Shown here: one piece after another, positions 7,056 to 17,200 of the stretch
Layout of the letters: each line of letters starts with the position of its first letter
Position numbering within the stretch: the first letter of the stretch is position 1
DNA from: Marinobacter sp. LQ44
GTDB taxonomy: Bacteria > Pseudomonadota > Gammaproteobacteria > Pseudomonadales > Oleiphilaceae
NCBI RefSeq assembly: GCF_001447155.2
Contig: NZ_CP014754.1
Location: forward strand, 3,100,001 to 3,164,000
DNA: 64,000 nucleotides
Direction of reading: 5' to 3'
Made by a program: the position numbers and the translations under genes
Notes under the pieces: generated by a model
Seen by the model: the letters and a program-made list of their open reading frames with translations, nothing else
What the model was told of the DNA's origin: nothing
Databases searched by the model: none

Positions 7056-9272
7056 ATGTTGCGCAAGTTCCACAGTTTACCGGGTTTGCTTGCAGGCGTG
7101 TTCCTGATCGTTCTCTCGGTCACGGGAGCTGTGTTGGCTTTGGCTCCGACGCTGGATAGAGTGTCAGCGGTCATTCCGGCTTCCGGTGAAGTCAGTATTG
7201 CCGAGCTGGCAGACCGGGTCGTTGCTCACTATCCCGGGACTGAGCAGATCGTGCGAGAGCCTTCTGGCAAGGTCATTGTCTATTACAGCCGTGACGGCCA
7301 GGCCGGTGCGGATCTGGTGAATCCGGTAACAGGTGAGGGCACGCCCTACGAACCTTCCGCATTCTTTGGCTGGATCAAGGATCTGCATCGTGCGTTTATG
7401 CTGGATGATGCCGGTAGAGCGCTGGCCGGCGTATTGGCTGTTTTGATGGTGCTTCTGTGTCTTTCGGGAATATTTTTGATAGCCCGGCGTACCGGGGGTT
7501 GGAAGAATATATTAAGACCGCTTTCCGGCTCAGGCGGGAAACGAATCCATGCCGAGCTGGCCCGGTTTGCCGTGCTCGGCCTACTGTTATCCGCACTGAC
7601 CGGTAGCTATATGTCGGCACAGCGCTTTGGTTTGCTGCCGGAAGCGCCTGACACAGGGCCAGGGTTTCCGGCTGAGGTCTCGGGCGGGCAACCATCGCCT
7701 GTGGGCACCTTAAAAGCGCTAGGCAATTTCGATCTTGGCGAACTCCGGGAACTGGTGTTTCCCTATCCCGGTGATCCGCAGGACGTCTATTCGCTGTCAA
7801 CCGCCGGCGGCTCCGGATTCGTGGACCAGGCTACGGGCGAGTTGCTGCAGTTCCAGCCGCGCTCTGACAGCGGCGTATTGCAGGACTGGATTGTACGTTT
7901 GCACACCGGTGAAGGCCTATGGTGGCTTGGCCTGATTCTTGGCGCTGCGGCACTGACTGTGCCAGCTCTCTCGATAACAGGTGCAACCATCTGGTGGCAG
8001 CGTCGCCGGTCTTCAGGGCAGCTTCCTGACAACGCCGATGCCGCTCAGGCGGATACAATTATTCTGGTCGGCTCCGAAGGTAATGCCACCTGGGGATTTG
8101 CCCGGGAACTCCATAGCAGCCTGAATAAGGCCGGTTTCCGCGTGCATTGCAGCGAGATGAATGCCCTGGCTAAGCAGTATCCGCAGGCTTCCAGGCTGTT
8201 CGTGCTGACTTCGACATACGGCGATGGTGATGCACCCGCATCGGCCCGGCAGTTTATGGCCAGGCTCAAAGAATTCCGGGCTGAGAAGAACCTGCGATAC
8301 ACGGTACTGGGTTTTGGTGACCGGCAGTTTCCGAACTTCTGTCAGTTTGCCTTGTCGGTGGATACTGCGCTCGCCGGTAAAGGCGTCAGCCGTTTGCACG
8401 CCATTGAACTGATTGATCGGTGTTCTGCCTCGCAATTCAGTGAGTGGGGAAACCGGGTTGGTGAGGTTATCGGTACTCCGCTTTTCTTGAACTACTGTGC
8501 ATTGCAGCCAGCAACGGTCAAACTGGAACTGGTAGAAAGGGCGGATTACGGGATTGCGGTTCAGGCGCCCACCAGTATCTTCCGGTTCAAACCGGCGGAG
8601 CAGGGCGGATGGCTAACGGCTTCTCCAAGAAGATTTAAAGCGCTGCCACCGTTCGAGGCGGGAGACCTTTTGGGGGTTATTCCCCCACACGGTCAACCCC
8701 CGCGGTTCTACTCGCTCGCGTCCTCGGCAAATGACGAAATTGTTGAGATATGCGTCCGTAAGCAGGCCGGCGGTCTTTGCTCCGGTTATTTGCATGACCT
8801 CAAGCCGGGTGATTGTATCGATGGCTTCATCCGCCCCAATCCAGGCTTTCGGCCAGCTACAGGTAGCCAGCCAGTTATCCTAATCGGTGCAGGTGCCGGC
8901 ATTGGTCCGTTAACCGGTTTCATCAGAAACAATACCAGTTGCAACCCTATGTATCTGTACTGGGGCGGTCGCGATGCCAGGTCAGATTTTCTCTACCAAC
9001 CTGAGCTTGGGCGCTATCTTGAGGATCATCGACTGAGCGGGCTGAACACAGCCTTCTCAAGAACAGACGAGCGCGCCTACGTGCAGGATAAGCTCAAACA
9101 GGATGAATTAGCCGTGCGACAGATGGTTAACACCGGTGCGCAGATACTGGTCTGTGGTGGCCGGGATATGGCGGCGGCTGTGCGGCAGGTTATAGAAGAC
9201 ATTCTCAAACCCTTGCACATCGATATTGAAACTCTGAGAGGCCAGGGACGTTATCTTGAAGATGTATATTGA
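7056..9272 (+). CDS. PepSY-TM / flavodoxin / NAD(P)H-flavin reductase fusion
   Basis: 738 residues. The first ~315 form a PepSY transmembrane domain with four helices (near 5-30, 125-150, 168-192 and 288-313). Residues ~330-470 are flavodoxin-like (TIILVGSEGNATWGFA, TSTYGDGDAPAS). Residues ~480-610 are the FAD half of a sulfite/cytochrome-P450-reductase-type module (PPRFYSLASSA near 549). Residues ~606-738 are the NAD(P)H half (ILIGAGAGIGPLTG, ILVCGGRDMA). It should pass electrons from NADPH via FAD and FMN to the membrane part and on to a periplasmic partner, probably the DUF2271 protein encoded just upstream. Similar fusions are annotated as sulfite reductase flavoprotein, but no hemoprotein subunit is nearby. 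Confidence 0.85.
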   Translation: MLRKFHSLPGLLAGVFLIVLSVTGAVLALAPTLDRVSAVIPASGEVSIAELADRVVAHYPGTEQIVREPSGKVIVYYSRDGQAGADLVNPVTGEGTPYEPSAFFGWIKDLHRAFMLDDAGRALAGVLAVLMVLLCLSGIFLIARRTGGWKNILRPLSGSGGKRIHAELARFAVLGLLLSALTGSYMSAQRFGLLPEAPDTGPGFPAEVSGGQPSPVGTLKALGNFDLGELRELVFPYPGDPQDVYSLSTAGGSGFVDQATGELLQFQPRSDSGVLQDWIVRLHTGEGLWWLGLILGAAALTVPALSITGATIWWQRRRSSGQLPDNADAAQADTIILVGSEGNATWGFARELHSSLNKAGFRVHCSEMNALAKQYPQASRLFVLTSTYGDGDAPASARQFMARLKEFRAEKNLRYTVLGFGDRQFPNFCQFALSVDTALAGKGVSRLHAIELIDRCSASQFSEWGNRVGEVIGTPLFLNYCALQPATVKLELVERADYGIAVQAPTSIFRFKPAEQGGWLTASPRRFKALPPFEAGDLLGVIPPHGQPPRFYSLASSANDEIVEICVRKQAGGLCSGYLHDLKPGDCIDGFIRPNPGFRPATGSQPVILIGAGAGIGPLTGFIRNNTSCNPMYLYWGGRDARSDFLYQPELGRYLEDHRLSGLNTAFSRTDERAYVQDKLKQDELAVRQMVNTGAQILVCGGRDMAAAVRQVIEDILKPLHIDIETLRGQGRYLEDVY

Positions 9273-9280
9273 CAGATAAA

Positions 9281-9307
9281 GTGACAAGGTCGAACTGAGC
9301 CTATAAT
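9281..9307 (+). promoter_or_regulatory. Possible sigma-70 promoter of the VIT-type gene
   Basis: TATAAT at 9302-9307 with GTGACA about 15 bp upstream, 40 bp before the VIT-family ATG. The -35 spacing is short, so only the -10 is convincing. Confidence 0.3.
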
Positions 9308-9347
9308 CCCAAAGCACCAAATCGCGTCCTGAACAGGAAGCTGAAAG

Positions 9348-10100
9348 ATGCCATCCACAGAAAATGAAAGACTGCTCAGCGAGCACCAGCCTAATGCCGT
9401 TCGTGCACGGCTTGCTGGTCCCGTTAAGGCCTCGACGCTACCAGATGCTGTGCTTGGCGGCATCGATGGCTGCGTTACAACGTTTGCGGTTGTATCGGGT
9501 GCGTTCGGCGCAGGTTTCTCGCCACAGGTTGCGTTGGTACTCGGCTTTGCAAACCTGATTGCAGACGGCTTCAGCATGGCGGTAAGTAATTACGAAGCGG
9601 GCCAGGCGCAGTTGAATCAGATCAAATTTGCTGAACGCACAGAACGTGAACATATCCGTGCTGTGCCAGAAGGTGAACGTGAGGAAATTCGCCAGCTGTT
9701 TCAGGCGAAGGGATTCGACGGCGAATTGCTGGAGCAAGTAGTGGAGGCTATCAGTCGTAATCCCGATGTGTGGGTAGCAACCATGTTGCGAGAAGAGTAC
9801 GGACTCTCGGGTGCCGGACTCAGCCCACGCCGAGCCGCGTTGACTACCTTCGCCGCATTTTTGTCGGTTGGTGCTTTACCTTTACTGCCTTATGCCATCC
9901 CGGGTATGGAGAGTCAGATTCAGTTCCTGACGAGTCTTGGTTTGGCAGGCGTCGTCTTCTTGGGTATCGGAATGCTTAAAAGTATCGTCTATGGCTTACC
10001 AGCAATGCGATCAGGACTCCGGACTTTGATCATGGGTACGGCCGCAGCGGGGCTGGCGTTTGCTACTGGGCATTTTGCGCAGGGGTTATTGGGGGGTTAG
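9348..10100 (+). CDS. VIT1/CCC1-family iron or manganese transporter
   Basis: 250 residues. LPDAVLGGIDGCVTTFAVVSG near residue 31 and FANLIADGFSMAVSNYEA near 76 are the signature helices of VIT1/CCC1 transporters, followed by a Glu-rich cytosolic segment (~95-150, EREHIRAVPEGEREEIRQ and similar) that binds metal in VIT1. Three hydrophobic segments complete the membrane domain. Family members move Fe(II) or Mn(II) out of the cytosol. AGGAAG precedes the ATG. The gene is close to, but probably separately transcribed from, the redox group, which suggests iron handling as a common theme. The next 250 bp hold no gene. Confidence 0.85.
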   Translation: MPSTENERLLSEHQPNAVRARLAGPVKASTLPDAVLGGIDGCVTTFAVVSGAFGAGFSPQVALVLGFANLIADGFSMAVSNYEAGQAQLNQIKFAERTEREHIRAVPEGEREEIRQLFQAKGFDGELLEQVVEAISRNPDVWVATMLREEYGLSGAGLSPRRAALTTFAAFLSVGALPLLPYAIPGMESQIQFLTSLGLAGVVFLGIGMLKSIVYGLPAMRSGLRTLIMGTAAAGLAFATGHFAQGLLGG

Positions 10101-10351
10101 TTCTTCAGCGGTGAATAGACAATTTAACATAATATTCCCCTAAGAGCTGATATTCATTCGCGTACCCGCTATTGGAATTAACGGCGGATTTCTCGCTCTG
10201 TTCGCCCAATGAGTGTAGTTGCAGAATTGAATTTTTAAAGCACAATTCATGCTGAAATGAAAATTATTTAGCAAGGGCCAGTCGTCGACTAATTACTGCG
10301 CAACTTTATGAATTGTGGAAAAAATGGTGTCGATATCATTGATGCCAAAGG
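10101..10351. other. AT-rich intergenic stretch
   Basis: No credible gene or RNA seen on either strand between the VIT-type gene and the Tn3-type repeat. Base composition is clearly more AT-rich than the genes to the left. Confidence 0.5.
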
Positions 10352-10389
10352 CTTAGCGTACAATTTTTTCCGTTTCGTGAACTGACCCC
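10352..10389 (-). repeat. Lone 38-bp Tn3-family inverted repeat
   Basis: Read on the minus strand it begins GGGGTCAGTTCACGAAACGG and ends TACGCTAAG. It has the length (38 bp), outer GGGG, central ACGGAAAA and inner GCTAAG of Tn21/Tn501-type ends. In plus orientation the outer GGGG end points right, so the transposon body would have lain to the left. No partner copy, resolvase or tnpA is visible. Confidence 0.75.
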
Positions 10390-10400
10390 ACCATTGCTCT

Positions 10401-10668
10401 GAATCCTGGGTGCTGCTGTATGTGAGGCGCTGGCTAACGGCACCGATGCAGACGAAAGATGGTAAGCAGGAACGACGGAACGTTGGCACACCACAAGGTG
10501 GCCCGTTATCGCCAGTTCTGGCAAACCTGTTTCTGCATTATGCATTGGATCGTTGGCTGACCGTTCGTCATCCGGATATCCCATTCTGCCGATATGCAGA
10601 TGACGGAATACTGCGTTGTCGAAGTGAGCGTGAGGCTCAGTATCTGCATTCCCAGCTAGATATGCGTG
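10401..10668 (+). pseudogene. ltrA: Group II intron reverse transcriptase fragment (catalytic core)
   Basis: The frame reads WVLLYVRRWLTAP, then GTPQGGPLSPVLANLFLHY and the catalytic CRYADD, all diagnostic of the finger/palm of group II intron reverse transcriptases. The N-terminus, thumb, maturase domain and intron RNA 5' part are missing: homology starts 12 bp right of the Tn3-type repeat and fades just before the ptxE stop at 10684. It is a relic. A matching C-terminal piece on the same strand lies at 19864-20019. Confidence 0.8.
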
Positions 10669-10683
10669 AGGTGGACCCAATAG

Positions 10684-11544
10684 CTATTCACAGAGATGCC
10701 CAACAAACGAGTATACTGGCCTGTGTTTGTCCAGGCTGCTCGGATAAATCACCATCAGCTCCTTGCTAAGGCCAGGCTCACTCACGGGAATAGCCACCAG
10801 ACTTCCATTTTGGACCTCCTCCCGTACAGAACTTTCAAGCACCAACGATGCGCCAAGTCCGACCTTAACCGCTTGCTTGACGGCTTCGGTGCTACCCAGC
10901 TGCATAGATACCGTCGGAAATGGCCCATGCTCACCGAAGTAGGTCGCCAAAAGCCGGCCAGTGCCGGTGCCGGGTTCGCCGCCGATCAGAGCCATGTTAG
11001 ACAGCGTATCGCGGTCGATATCGGTTCGACGGGCTAACGGGTGACCAGGCGGAACGATTAGAACAACGGGCTCGTTACGCCACGCCTGAGCATGGAATCC
11101 GGGTAGATCATGCCACCACTCCATAATCGCCACGTCCAGCTCACCGTCCGATAAATGCCGTGCAATAGTCGGATTGGAATCTATTACCACATCCACCTCG
11201 GGCCCTACGCCCAGCTCCTTGTAACGACGGATGTAGGGCTGGAGCATATAAATCCCAATATTGGAGCTCGCCCCAACGCGAAGTCGAGCCTCCATAATGG
11301 AAGATCTCGCCTGCTCCTCCAGCCGGAGCAGACTTCGGGCAAAAGGCAACAAGGTTAAGGCAGCCCGGGTTGGCTCACAGCCAGAGCGCCCCCTGTGGAC
11401 CAATAAAACGCCAAGTTGGTTTTCGAGTTTTTGAAGGTGCTGGGACAGTGTGGGTTGTGCGATGTCCAACTGGCGGGCTGCGGCCTGAAACCCGTTGTGG
11501 TCCAGCACCGCCACGAAACTCTTCAGCCAGACAAGATTCAGCAT
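10684..11544 (-). CDS. ptxE: LysR-family regulator of phosphite oxidation
   Basis: 286 residues: N-terminal winged helix with [20 protein letters not shown] (residues ~18-37), linker helix, then a LysR substrate-binding domain ([18 protein letters not shown] late in the protein). It is the last gene of the ptx operon, and its start overlaps the ptxD stop by 7 bp. The order ptxABCDE, with the LysR gene after ptxD, is that of the Pseudomonas stutzeri WM88 operon. It probably modulates ptx expression, although the operon also carries a Pho box upstream of ptxA. The name rests on position; LysR proteins are hard to tell apart by sequence alone. Confidence 0.8.
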   Translation of the reverse strand: MLNLVWLKSFVAVLDHNGFQAAARQLDIAQPTLSQHLQKLENQLGVLLVHRGRSGCEPTRAALTLLPFARSLLRLEEQARSSIMEARLRVGASSNIGIYMLQPYIRRYKELGVGPEVDVVIDSNPTIARHLSDGELDVAIMEWWHDLPGFHAQAWRNEPVVLIVPPGHPLARRTDIDRDTLSNMALIGGEPGTGTGRLLATYFGEHGPFPTVSMQLGSTEAVKQAVKVGLGASLVLESSVREEVQNGSLVAIPVSEPGLSKELMVIYPSSLDKHRPVYSFVGHLCE

Positions 11545-12548
11545 GGGCCGCTCTCGCGGCCACTGGGATCATTGATCGCATCACCCGGCCGCTCACCCCG
11601 AAGCACTTGCAGAATGTTCCGAGCAGCGCGTTGCTCGATAGCCAGACGCACCTGGCTGACTGCCGATCCGATGTGAGCAGTAAACAGCGTGTTGGGGTGG
11701 GCCCTGAGCCCCTGGGCGATCTCCCTCGGACGATCTTCTCTCGCCCAATCTTCCATCTCAAACACATCAGCGGCGTACCCCCCCAACTGACCGGATTGAA
11801 GCGCTTGCAGAACACTACCCTCATCCACCACAGATCCACGGCAGGGATTGATAAGGAATGCGCCCGGTTTCATTCCTGTTAGCGTTTCGCGATTAATGGT
11901 GTGGAGGGTTTGCTCATTGAGCGCCAGTGCCAGGATCACAATATCTGACTGGGCCAGCAGCATCTTGAGGGGAGTATGGGACAAACCCAGTGCCTGCTCA
12001 TGCTGCACGGGTAAACGTTCCGGCTGGGAATAGATTAAATCCGCTCCCCATCCGTTCAGGCGCTGCGCCACCGCTTGGCCGATAGCCCCCATACCCACAA
12101 TACCAATCCGTGAGCCTTCGATCCCCTGCCCATAGAAGCGTGGTGTCCAGCCAGTAAATTCACCGGATCGAACGAAGTGGTCCGCCGCCTTGACTTGTCG
12201 GGTGAGACTGATCGTCAGCCCGACCGTTAGCTCTGCAGTAGGCACGGTTAGCAAATCCGGTACAAATGTCAGCCAAACCCCATGACGCGTGCAGGCATCC
12301 ACATCAAAGTTGTCATAGCCTTTCAGGGCTGCACCAATCACCTTCAAGCGCGGACACCCCTGTAGGAACTCCACTCCAACTCGGTCTGGCATGAACGCCA
12401 TCATCGCATCAGCGTCTGCAACGCGCGCAGCCACTTCCTCCTGGGGCAACGTGGCGCCGGATTGGTTGGTGACCAGCTCGCAATCTTGGGCAAGTTCATC
12501 CAGAACACTGTCATGGATCTTATGGGTTATCACAACCTTGGGTTTCAT
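11538..12548 (-). CDS. ptxD: Phosphite dehydrogenase (NAD-dependent phosphonate dehydrogenase)
   Basis: 336 residues, the same length as the P. stutzeri enzyme as I recall it. It oxidises phosphite to phosphate with reduction of NAD. A D-2-hydroxyacid-dehydrogenase fold has the Rossmann motif GMGAIG at 152-157. All catalytic residues known for PtxD fall at the same numbers: Lys76 (LKGYDNFD), Arg237 ([10 protein letters not shown]), Glu266 (FEMEDWAR) and His292 (FTAHIGSA). The phosphite-enzyme signature [11 protein letters not shown] is also present. Residue 175, Glu in the reference enzyme and a determinant of NAD over NADP, is Gln here, followed by Pro176. It is encoded between the phosphite permease gene and ptxE. 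Confidence 0.95.
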   Translation of the reverse strand: MKPKVVITHKIHDSVLDELAQDCELVTNQSGATLPQEEVAARVADADAMMAFMPDRVGVEFLQGCPRLKVIGAALKGYDNFDVDACTRHGVWLTFVPDLLTVPTAELTVGLTISLTRQVKAADHFVRSGEFTGWTPRFYGQGIEGSRIGIVGMGAIGQAVAQRLNGWGADLIYSQPERLPVQHEQALGLSHTPLKMLLAQSDIVILALALNEQTLHTINRETLTGMKPGAFLINPCRGSVVDEGSVLQALQSGQLGGYAADVFEMEDWAREDRPREIAQGLRAHPNTLFTAHIGSAVSQVRLAIEQRAARNILQVLRGERPGDAINDPSGRESGPC

Positions 12549-12557
12549 CGACGTTCC

Positions 12558-13388
12558 TTATTTGAATTTCTTACGAAGGCGGCCACTGAGACTGTCCACG
12601 ACGGTGACCATCAACAAGATGACAATGAGAATGGCGCTGACTTCCTGATACTGCATGATTCTCAGCGAGCCCATCAATTCGAAGCCAATACCACCGGCAC
12701 CCACCATGCCCATTACGGTCGAGGCACGGAAATTGTATTCCCAGCGATAAATGGACACGTCCGCGAATTGAGGAAGTACTTGTGGCAGCACGGCGTGATA
12801 GAGCACCTGCAAGCGAGTAGCGCCGGCAGCATCGGCCGCTTCCACTGGCGCCTCATCTACATGCTCAATCGCTTCGGCAAAAAACTTTCCAACCATGCCA
12901 ATGGAGTGAAGACCGAGCGCCAGTACGCCAGGCAACGCCCCAAAACCAACAGCAGCCACGAAGATGATGCCCATGATCAGTTCCGGGACTGAACGCAAAC
13001 CGTTTAAAAGGGTTCGAGTTACTTGGAACACCACCGGATGTGGAGAGGTGTTGCGCGCAGCCAGGAATGCCAGTGGCACAGACAAGGTTACTGCAATGGC
13101 AGTACCGGCAATGCTCATCGCAAGCGTGTCGATTAACGGCGACACCCAGCTGGCCACATTGGTGAAGTCAGGTGGAAGAGATTCGCCAATGAGTGTGCCT
13201 ATGGCTGGCACGCCATTGGCAAGTGTATTGAAATTGAGCAGCCCTACGTACCAACTTGCGACAAAAATGATGAGCAGCACTAACAGCGACTGTCCGAGTT
13301 TTTTCCGCCAGCCTTTCGCGTGCTCATCCAGCACGGAGGCCGACGGGGCCGGCGACAGAGTCGCCGGTTCCGTCGTTGTATAGTTCAT
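12558..13388 (-). CDS. ptxC: Phosphite ABC transporter permease (PhnE-like)
   Basis: 276 residues from the ATG at 13388, chosen because GAGGAG stands 5-10 nt before it and upstream extension would overlap ptxB. Six hydrophobic segments and the binding-protein-dependent transport loop EAADAAGATRLQVLYHAVLP (~residues 180-200), where the ATPase docks, mark a PhnE-type inner-membrane permease. It works with PtxA and PtxB to import phosphite. It lies 10 bp after ptxB and 9 bp before ptxD, so it is mid-operon. Confidence 0.92.
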   Translation of the reverse strand: MNYTTTEPATLSPAPSASVLDEHAKGWRKKLGQSLLVLLIIFVASWYVGLLNFNTLANGVPAIGTLIGESLPPDFTNVASWVSPLIDTLAMSIAGTAIAVTLSVPLAFLAARNTSPHPVVFQVTRTLLNGLRSVPELIMGIIFVAAVGFGALPGVLALGLHSIGMVGKFFAEAIEHVDEAPVEAADAAGATRLQVLYHAVLPQVLPQFADVSIYRWEYNFRASTVMGMVGAGGIGFELMGSLRIMQYQEVSAILIVILLMVTVVDSLSGRLRKKFK

Positions 13389-13398
13389 GGGGCACTCC

Positions 13399-15106
<1,708 letters not shown>

Positions 15107-15157
15107 AGGATCACCTTTTGCAATAAATAAGCTCGCCGTATTGCGAGTTACAATTGA

Positions 15158-15202
15158 ACGATAAAGCTGAGAGATGACACCGTCGTGTCACTGACGTGAC
15201 AG
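15158..15202 (-). promoter_or_regulatory. Triple Pho box and -10 of the ptx operon
   Basis: On the minus strand three 7-bp repeats spaced by 4 bp: CTGTCAC (15202-15196), GTGACAC (15191-15185) and GTGTCAT (15180-15174). The outer two match the PhoB half-site well, the middle one moderately. TATCGT (15163-15158) lies exactly 10 bp after the last repeat, the usual distance for a PhoB-dependent promoter lacking a -35. The ptxA start is about 50 bp further. Confidence 0.75.
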
Positions 15203-15520
15203 TTTGATGAAGTGCTTTTGGTTCGCAAGGATTTTCCGAAGGGCTCTGTGAAATACATGGAGCTCAGCCAAAGTGGAACGAGCCACCCAGGAGCTTAAGC
15301 AACAAAAATTGCGTTCCACCGTCAGTCGGCGAATCTCACGGTACAGTTCGTCCGTGCTGAGTTCATCGAATTGCTTACCGACTATACTCTTGCCTTCGAG
15401 GAGGTCGGACGCGCTCTCCAATAGGTCGCGCTTCCAGGTGCTGACTATGGTGGGGTGGATCTGGAAACGGGCAGCAATTCAAGGTGTGGCCTTAAGGGTG
15501 GGCAAGGACAGCCTTGCACT
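15188..15520 (-). pseudogene. IS3-family transposase OrfA remnant
   Basis: The minus strand reads QIHPTIVSTWKRDLLESASD, then DELSTDELYREIRRLTVER, the helix-turn-helix and leucine-zipper region of IS3-family OrfA. Upstream (about 15490) the frame is broken by a stop or indel, and the expected continuation after LTVER is lost. OrfB is absent. The 3' end of this open frame overlaps the Pho box, so the ptx operon was joined to an old insertion sequence. Confidence 0.65.
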
Positions 15521-15534
15521 TACTAATTCGAAAT

Positions 15535-16641
15535 AAAGTAAGCGAACATTACCCGGAGATATAAGCCAAATCCGGATGGCCAAAAAACGATTTCAATAGT
15601 CGTGGCAATTTTTGCAAACGTCGAAGCTGCCGGTAAACAGTGCTCCGAAGTTGTTCTTTGCTGTTAATGATCTTTTTACCGACGTGATGGTATTTGATAT
15701 AGCCCCAAACAGACTCGTCAGGATTCAGCTCCGGCGAGTACGGCGGCAGGAAGAACAACCTGAGCTTGCCGTCGAGACTCTCAACATAGTCTCGAACCCG
15801 ACGAGCATGATGAACCGGGTGGTTATCGAGGATCAGGAAAACCGGCTTGTCAACGTCTTGCACCAGAGCCTTGAGGAAACCAAGAAACGCATCGGTGTTC
15901 ATGTTGCCCTGAATGGTCTTAAAGCGAAGCTCGCCGCGAGGCGAGATGGCCGAGATCAGATTGATGCTGAAGCGACTGCCCGTATTACGGATGATCGGAG
16001 TTTCACCCCTGGGTGCCCAGGTGGTGCCACTGTGATAATCAGACCGAATGCTGGCTTCATCGCCGAAATAGATGGTGGCGCCGACTTTTTTTGCTTCCTT
16101 GCGAATTTCCGGGTAGGTCTCTTCTTTCCATTGTTTCACGGCCTCTGGCTTTTGCTGGTAGGCCCGATGCAGGGGTTTCTGAGGCGTCAGCCCCAGGTTT
16201 CGAAGCAGACGACCGACCGAGACATCGCTTAACCGGACGTTGAACTTTTGCCGGATGAGCTCACGCACTCGGCCCCGAGTCCACAGGGCAAAATCAAACT
16301 TCAACTGGTCCGGCGTAAAGGTCGTTATCCAGATATACAGCTCCCGGATCTGAGCACCGCTCAGTTTCTTGGGACGACCGGAAATCTGCTTGGCCTTGAG
16401 CGCGTCAAAGCCACCCTCGCGGTAGGCAGCCAGCCATTCATAGATTCGTGCTCGGCTCATCCCCAGCGCTTTGATGACGACTTCTGGACTCTCGCCATCC
16501 ATGACCCGTTGAACGGCGCGAACGCGAATGGCTTCTAATGTTTTGTGATCAAGTTTACGACCGTCATCGTGGCGCATGTGTGTAAATATCCGATAAGCTT
16601 GGCGAACGGAGCCTACATTATAAATGATGTTCGCTTACTTT
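15535..16641. mobile_element. IS630-family insertion sequence
   Basis: 15-bp perfect terminal inverted repeats AAAGTAAGCGAACAT at 15535-15549 and, inverted, at 16627-16641, enclosing one intact transposase gene. The total length of about 1.1 kb is normal for IS630 elements. The TA duplication usual for this family is not obvious: left flank is ..AAT, right flank CGA.., so the exact ends may be a base or two off or one flank has changed. Confidence 0.85.
15549..16577 (-). CDS. IS630-family DDE transposase
   Basis: 342 residues. An N-terminal helix-turn-helix (VVIKALGMSRARIYEWLAAY) is followed by a winged-helix part and a DDE catalytic core: Asp in IYFGDEASIRSD, Asp in FLILDNHPVHHA, Glu in YSPELNPDESVWGYIK. 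The spacing is typical of the IS630/Tc1 superfamily. The frame is uninterrupted, so the element may still be active. Its stop codon lies inside the left inverted repeat. Confidence 0.93.
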   Translation of the reverse strand: MRHDDGRKLDHKTLEAIRVRAVQRVMDGESPEVVIKALGMSRARIYEWLAAYREGGFDALKAKQISGRPKKLSGAQIRELYIWITTFTPDQLKFDFALWTRGRVRELIRQKFNVRLSDVSVGRLLRNLGLTPQKPLHRAYQQKPEAVKQWKEETYPEIRKEAKKVGATIYFGDEASIRSDYHSGTTWAPRGETPIIRNTGSRFSINLISAISPRGELRFKTIQGNMNTDAFLGFLKALVQDVDKPVFLILDNHPVHHARRVRDYVESLDGKLRLFFLPPYSPELNPDESVWGYIKYHHVGKKIINSKEQLRSTVYRQLRRLQKLPRLLKSFFGHPDLAYISG

Positions 16642-16823
16642 CGAACCCATTAGTAATTCGCATAAACTTACTCTGGGTAAATTTCAACCAGCTCAATTTC
16701 CAATTTCGATTTAGCTAACCAACAGAATCGTCGTCAAGGCTCAAGTGAAACATACATATATTAACTCATGAGGCTTATTCTGCAGTAATGAATTTTGTAT
16801 CAAGTTTCCGGCCAAAAATAGTA

Positions 16824-16859
16824 TGGCCAGTCACGAAAACACGACTGGCCACGTTTTTT
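16824..16859. terminator. Rho-independent terminator
   Basis: TGGCCAGTC at 16824-16832 pairs with GACTGGCCA at 16843-16851 (9 bp, 10-nt loop). T6 follows on the plus strand (16854-16859) and an A-run precedes it, so it can also act on the minus strand, ending the small gene whose stop is at 16905. Confidence 0.7.
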
Positions 16860-16904
16860 CCCGAGAAGCAAGCTTCGCTTATAGCCCTACCTGCCTTGAG
16901 CGTA

Positions 16905-17114
16905 CTAGGACTCACTTGAATCTGCTATTCCCGCCTCCTTCATCTGCTTGTGTAATTTTTGATGTTTCAGGCGGAGTTCTTGCCTGTCAACGGTTTCCAC
17001 GGTCTTGTTCGGATAGCTCCTTGCCTCGTTAATCCTGTCGGCTAAGCCAGAATCGGCGTAGGCAAAGGAACTAAACAGTGCTGTCATTGCTATGGCTGTA
17101 ATGATGCTCTTCAT
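16905..17114 (-). CDS. Small secreted protein of unknown function
   Basis: 69 residues from the ATG at 17114, which has AAGGAG 6 nt upstream; an upstream in-frame ATG lacks this. A signal peptide (MKSIITAIAMTALFSSFAYA) precedes a short basic helix-rich mature part with ADRINEARSYPNKTVE and LKHQKLHKQMKEAG. I do not recognise a named family, though small 'LADRINEAR..PN' periplasmic proteins are familiar from Pseudomonas-like genomes. The surrounding DNA is AT-rich and flanked by mobile elements. A broken paralogue-like gene lies just upstream at 17201-17375. Confidence 0.6.
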   Translation of the reverse strand: MKSIITAIAMTALFSSFAYADSGLADRINEARSYPNKTVETVDRQELRLKHQKLHKQMKEAGIADSSES

Positions 17115-17167
17115 GACGAACTCCTTGATTTGTTGCTCCAGGCCCATGCAACTGGGCCTCTAGTAGA

Positions 17168-17191
17168 TACCGCTGATGCCCACCAGCGGTA
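17168..17191. terminator. Small hairpin, possible terminator
   Basis: TACCGCTG (17168-17175) and CAGCGGTA (17184-17191) pair perfectly over 8 bp. It lies just after the small frameshifted gene (stop at 17201) on the minus strand. No clear T-run, so termination is uncertain. Confidence 0.35.
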
Positions 17192-17200
17192 TTTCTGTTA

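Noticed and set aside
7056..9272. Sulfite reductase flavoprotein subunit CysJ
   Set aside because: It has an N-terminal PepSY membrane domain and no hemoprotein partner; context is iron/periplasmic redox.
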